Shown: in pieces, positions 5,675 through 8,059 of the stretch
How the letters are laid out: every line of letters starts with the position of its first letter
Position numbering within the stretch: position 1 is the first letter of the stretch
From: Chlamydiales bacterium
GTDB taxonomy: Bacteria > Chlamydiota > Chlamydiia > Chlamydiales > JAACFD01
Direction of reading: 5' to 3'
DNA: 8,059 bases
Assembly: GCA_009937555.1 (NCBI GenBank)
Contig: JAACFD010000085.1
Span: 1 to 8,059, forward strand
Program-made: the position numbers and the translations under genes
Notes under the pieces: generated by a model
The model's database searches: none
Told to the model about the DNA's origin: nothing
The model's input: only the letters and a program-made list of their open reading frames with translations

Positions 5675-7899
5675 GAGTAGTGCATCCCTAGCGCTTTAGA
5701 CCCTGAAGATTCTTTTAGATCAAAAGGAACTAAAGACTGCAGAGCATTTAATAGGCCAGTGTAGCGTTTTTGAACAGAGTCATTTTTTACAGACATTGCA
5801 ATAGCTTGCTTAGTTCCTACCACGACTACAAGCTGCTTGCCTCTTGTAATAGCGGTATATAGTAGATTTCTTTGCAGCATCATAAAGTGAGTATTATGTA
5901 TTGGCATAATAATGCAAGGACACTCACTACCTTGATATTTATGCACAGAAACTGCATAGGCAAGGGTTAAGTCATCTAACTCAGAGAATGTATAACATAC
6001 TTTTTTATCATCCATTTGTACCCAAAGTTCTTCATCAGAAAAGAAGATATCAGCTACCACTCCAACGTCACCATTAAAGACTTCTTTTTGGTAGTTGTTG
6101 CGTAGTTGCATGACTTTATCACCTTTATAAAACCCTCTTATACCATCTTTAGATTGAGAAGAATGGCTATTTAAAGACTTCTGTAGCTGTTGGTTTAAGT
6201 TATCACAACCAATCACTCCTTTCTTCATTGGAGAAAGGACTTGTATATCTTTAAGAGGGTCTAGGCGAAACTTTTTAGGGATTCTTGTGGTGGTCAAATG
6301 TACAATAGTCTCTAAAGCCAATTCTTTCTCTTTAGCTTCAATAAAGAAAAAATCACTATCTTTACCTGAAAATAGATGAGGAAATGACCCTTGATTGATG
6401 CGGTGAGCATTCATTACAATTTGTGAAGAACTTGCTTGCCGAAAGATTTCATTTAAAAAGGTAAAGGGTACTTTTTCAGAGGCTATAAAGTCTTTTAAAA
6501 CATTCCCTGGTCCTACGCTTGGAAGCTGGTGAGTATCTCCAATTAAGATAACTTTAGCGCTATCGGGTAGAGCTCTTAAAAGCTGGTACATTAAAAAAGA
6601 GTCAATCATACTGGCTTCATCGATAATGATTAAATCACACTCTAAGGGATTTTCTTTATTTCTTTTAAAGCCTGCGATTCTAAAGTCGTATTCTAAAAGA
6701 GAGTGAATAGTTTTAGCATGGTGGGTAGTGATTTCAGTAAGGCGTTTTGCAGCTTTCCCTGTAGGAGCAGCTAGCATAATCCTTGCTTGTATTTTCTTGT
6801 AGATAGCTAAGATAACTTTAGTAATAGTGCTTTTACCAGTACCAGGCCCCCCTGTAATAATAGAGAATTTTTCATCTACAGCTTTGCTTACAGCACTTTT
6901 TTGTTTCTCTGCTAGCTCTATATCAAGCTCTGTTTGAGCCCAGGTAATTGCTTTCTCATTATCAATTTTCCGCAGCGGGCAACTTGCTTTTTTTAGTCTG
7001 CCAAGTTCCTTAGCCATTCCACGCTCAGCAATATAATGATTTTTCAACCAGATAAAATGCCTTAACTGGCCCTGGTAAGGTAAGGGGAGGTGGATAATTT
7101 TTTCTTCATCTGCTAATGGTTTAATCTGCTTTTGGATTAAGTCTTGATCTAGCTCTAAAACTTCAGCGCTATACTCTAAAAAGTCAGATTCTAAGTAGCA
7201 CATATGCCCGTCTTGAGCTAACTCTGATAAAGCAAATAAAATACCAGCTTGAATACGCTGATCAGAGGACTTACTTATGCCCATTTTTTGAGCTAGAGTA
7301 TCGGCTGTTTTAAAACCTACTCCTCTGATAGCACTTGCTATAGCATAAGGGTTGCTTTTTAAGACTTCTAAAGAGTTTTTTCCATATGCTTTAAAGATTT
7401 TCTGGGCAAGGTTAGGGGAGACATGAAACTGCTGCAAAAAAATCATCAACTGGCGCACAACTTTTTGCTTTTGCCAGCACTCTTTAATACTTTGGACTCT
7501 TTTTTTTCCAATGCCCTCTACTTCTAAAAGCGCATCGGGGTTTTCATCAATTACTTCAAGGCTTTGTTCTCCAAATCGTTTGATGATAGCTTTGGCATAT
7601 TTAGGCCCTAAACCTTTCACAAGACCGGATTCTAAATACTTTTGAATGGCATCTTTACTTTTTGGGGTATAGTAAAAGATTTTTGAAACTTCTAGTTGCT
7701 TACCGTGGATTGGGTTTACACTCCACTTACCCACAACTCTTACAGTTTCTCCAACCTTAATAGACGGCATTTCCCCAACAAGACATACTAGTGATTCTGG
7801 TTTATCTTCTAGTGACAGCTTGGCAACTGTAAACGCATTTTCATGATTATGAAAAGTAATACGTTCAATAGAGCCCTGTAAAATTATTTCTTCATTCAT
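5671..7899 (-). CDS. recD2: RecD2-type (RecD/TraA family) SF1B DNA helicase
   Basis: RecD2 is a 5'-3' SF1B DNA helicase of genome maintenance that works without RecBC partners. The protein has 742 residues, close to known RecD2 proteins (roughly 700-800). An N-terminal OB-like domain (about 1-78) precedes helix-hairpin-helix DNA-binding repeats: VKGLGPKYAKAIIKRFG (94-110), LLEVEGIGKKRVQSI (124-138) and AIRGVGFKTADTLAQKMG (190-207). Helicase motifs follow in order: Q-like LAEKQKSAV (329-337); motif I GGPGTGKST (350-358); Ia LAAPTGKAAKRL (376-387); II DEAS (427-430); III LIGDTHQLPSVGPGNVL (452-468); IV LNEIFRQ (482-488); V VSVHKYQGSE (650-659); VI LLYTAITRGK (679-688). All motifs are intact, with Ser in the Walker A position where Thr is also common. 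These N-terminal domains distinguish it from the RecBCD subunit RecD. The start at 7899 has AAGAGA upstream on the minus strand at 7905-7910. A promoter lies just beyond, so the gene is probably transcribed alone. Confidence 0.96.
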   Translation of the reverse strand: MNEEIILQGSIERITFHNHENAFTVAKLSLEDKPESLVCLVGEMPSIKVGETVRVVGKWSVNPIHGKQLEVSKIFYYTPKSKDAIQKYLESGLVKGLGPKYAKAIIKRFGEQSLEVIDENPDALLEVEGIGKKRVQSIKECWQKQKVVRQLMIFLQQFHVSPNLAQKIFKAYGKNSLEVLKSNPYAIASAIRGVGFKTADTLAQKMGISKSSDQRIQAGILFALSELAQDGHMCYLESDFLEYSAEVLELDQDLIQKQIKPLADEEKIIHLPLPYQGQLRHFIWLKNHYIAERGMAKELGRLKKASCPLRKIDNEKAITWAQTELDIELAEKQKSAVSKAVDEKFSIITGGPGTGKSTITKVILAIYKKIQARIMLAAPTGKAAKRLTEITTHHAKTIHSLLEYDFRIAGFKRNKENPLECDLIIIDEASMIDSFLMYQLLRALPDSAKVILIGDTHQLPSVGPGNVLKDFIASEKVPFTFLNEIFRQASSSQIVMNAHRINQGSFPHLFSGKDSDFFFIEAKEKELALETIVHLTTTRIPKKFRLDPLKDIQVLSPMKKGVIGCDNLNQQLQKSLNSHSSQSKDGIRGFYKGDKVMQLRNNYQKEVFNGDVGVVADIFFSDEELWVQMDDKKVCYTFSELDDLTLAYAVSVHKYQGSECPCIIMPIHNTHFMMLQRNLLYTAITRGKQLVVVVGTKQAIAMSVKNDSVQKRYTGLLNALQSLVPFDLKESSGSKALGMHYS

Positions 7900-7925
7900 A
7901 AGTTTCTCTTAAGGTTGAAGGGATA

Positions 7926-7953
7926 ATTGTAGCAGGTCTAACACAAAAAACAA
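7926..7953 (-). promoter_or_regulatory. Predicted sigma70-type extended -10 promoter of recD2
   Basis: Reading the minus strand, TTGTTT (7948-7953) is followed by 16 nt and then TACAAT (7926-7931), directly preceded by TGC (7932-7934), which makes an extended -10 element. TACAAT matches TATAAT at five of six positions and TTGTTT matches TTGACA at three of six, with the important TTG kept. The predicted transcription start is near 7919-7920, giving a leader of about 20 nt that just includes the AAGAGA ribosome binding site. The sequence further upstream is strongly AT-rich and could act as an UP element. The prediction is by eye. Confidence 0.6.
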
Positions 7954-8059
7954 TTGAAAAGTTATCTCCCTAAAATACTTATTCTTTATGGACTTATGTA
8001 TCTTAATAAAAAATTAACGATAAAAATCAATATTTCAAGCCAAATTTTTTTTCAGTCTT
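7954..8059. other. AT-rich non-coding stretch at the right edge
   Basis: This is very AT-rich, with an A5/A6-type tract around 8008-8013 and a T8 run at 8045-8052. No gene is supported: a 9-codon reading frame from the ATG at 7988 has no ribosome binding site. The region may contain promoter-proximal sequence for recD2 and, beyond the window, for a neighbouring gene. No clear terminator hairpin precedes the T8 run. Confidence 0.5.

Noticed and set aside
5712..5726. Terminator for metG (CTTTT-AGATC-AAAAG hairpin)
   Set aside because: It is a 5-bp AT-rich stem within recD2 with no following T-run.
7964..7971. Orphan AGGGAGAT on the minus strand as a ribosome binding site for a small upstream gene
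   Set aside because: The nearest possible start, a TTG, is about 12 nt away, inside the predicted promoter, and would encode only 14 codons.
7988..8017. A 9-codon plus-strand reading frame in the right-hand non-coding region
   Set aside because: It is very short, has no ribosome binding site and shows no resemblance to a leader peptide.

Overview
The window is an AT-rich bacterial chromosome segment, densely packed with housekeeping genes. The order rplS (L19), rnhB, gmk, a small omega-like gene, metG and then a RecD2-type helicase is the order I recall from the Chlamydiae (the CT028-CT033 neighbourhood of Chlamydia trachomatis). The MetRS also resembles the chlamydial enzyme as I remember it, including a QFSKS signature loop in place of KMSKS. 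Three things differ from what I remember of Chlamydiaceae: a yicC gene sits between rnhB and gmk, a membrane-protein gene sits between the omega-like gene and metG, and MetRS has an added C-terminal tRNA-binding domain. The best guess is therefore a Chlamydiales member outside Chlamydiaceae (an environmental or amoeba-associated type). This is inferred from gene order and remembered family sequences, not from a search.

Positions 29-5674 hold seven plus-strand genes that look like one transcription unit. Junctions are overlaps or short gaps: 1 nt overlap (rplS/rnhB), 10 nt overlap (rnhB/yicC), 10 nt gap (yicC/gmk), 28 nt overlap (gmk/omega-like), 42 nt gap (omega-like/membrane protein) and 1 nt overlap (membrane protein/metG). 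No convincing promoter is visible at the left edge, so transcription probably enters from upstream, where rpsP and trmD commonly lie in this kind of cluster. The genes serve translation (L19, MetRS), RNA and RNA-DNA hybrid turnover (RNase HII, YicC), guanine nucleotide supply (Gmk) and transcription (the omega-like protein).

Positions 5671-7899 hold one minus-strand gene, recD2. It converges on metG so tightly that the two stop codons share the palindrome TTAA. Positions 7900-8059 are an AT-rich upstream region with a good extended -10 promoter for recD2. The rest of that stretch contains no gene I can support.

I find no CRISPR array, insertion sequence, RNA gene, prophage or defence island, and no clear previously undescribed system. 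The items most worth a second look are the unassigned single-pass membrane protein coupled to metG, the divergent omega-like protein, the charged tail on L19 and the overlapping convergent ends of metG and recD2.
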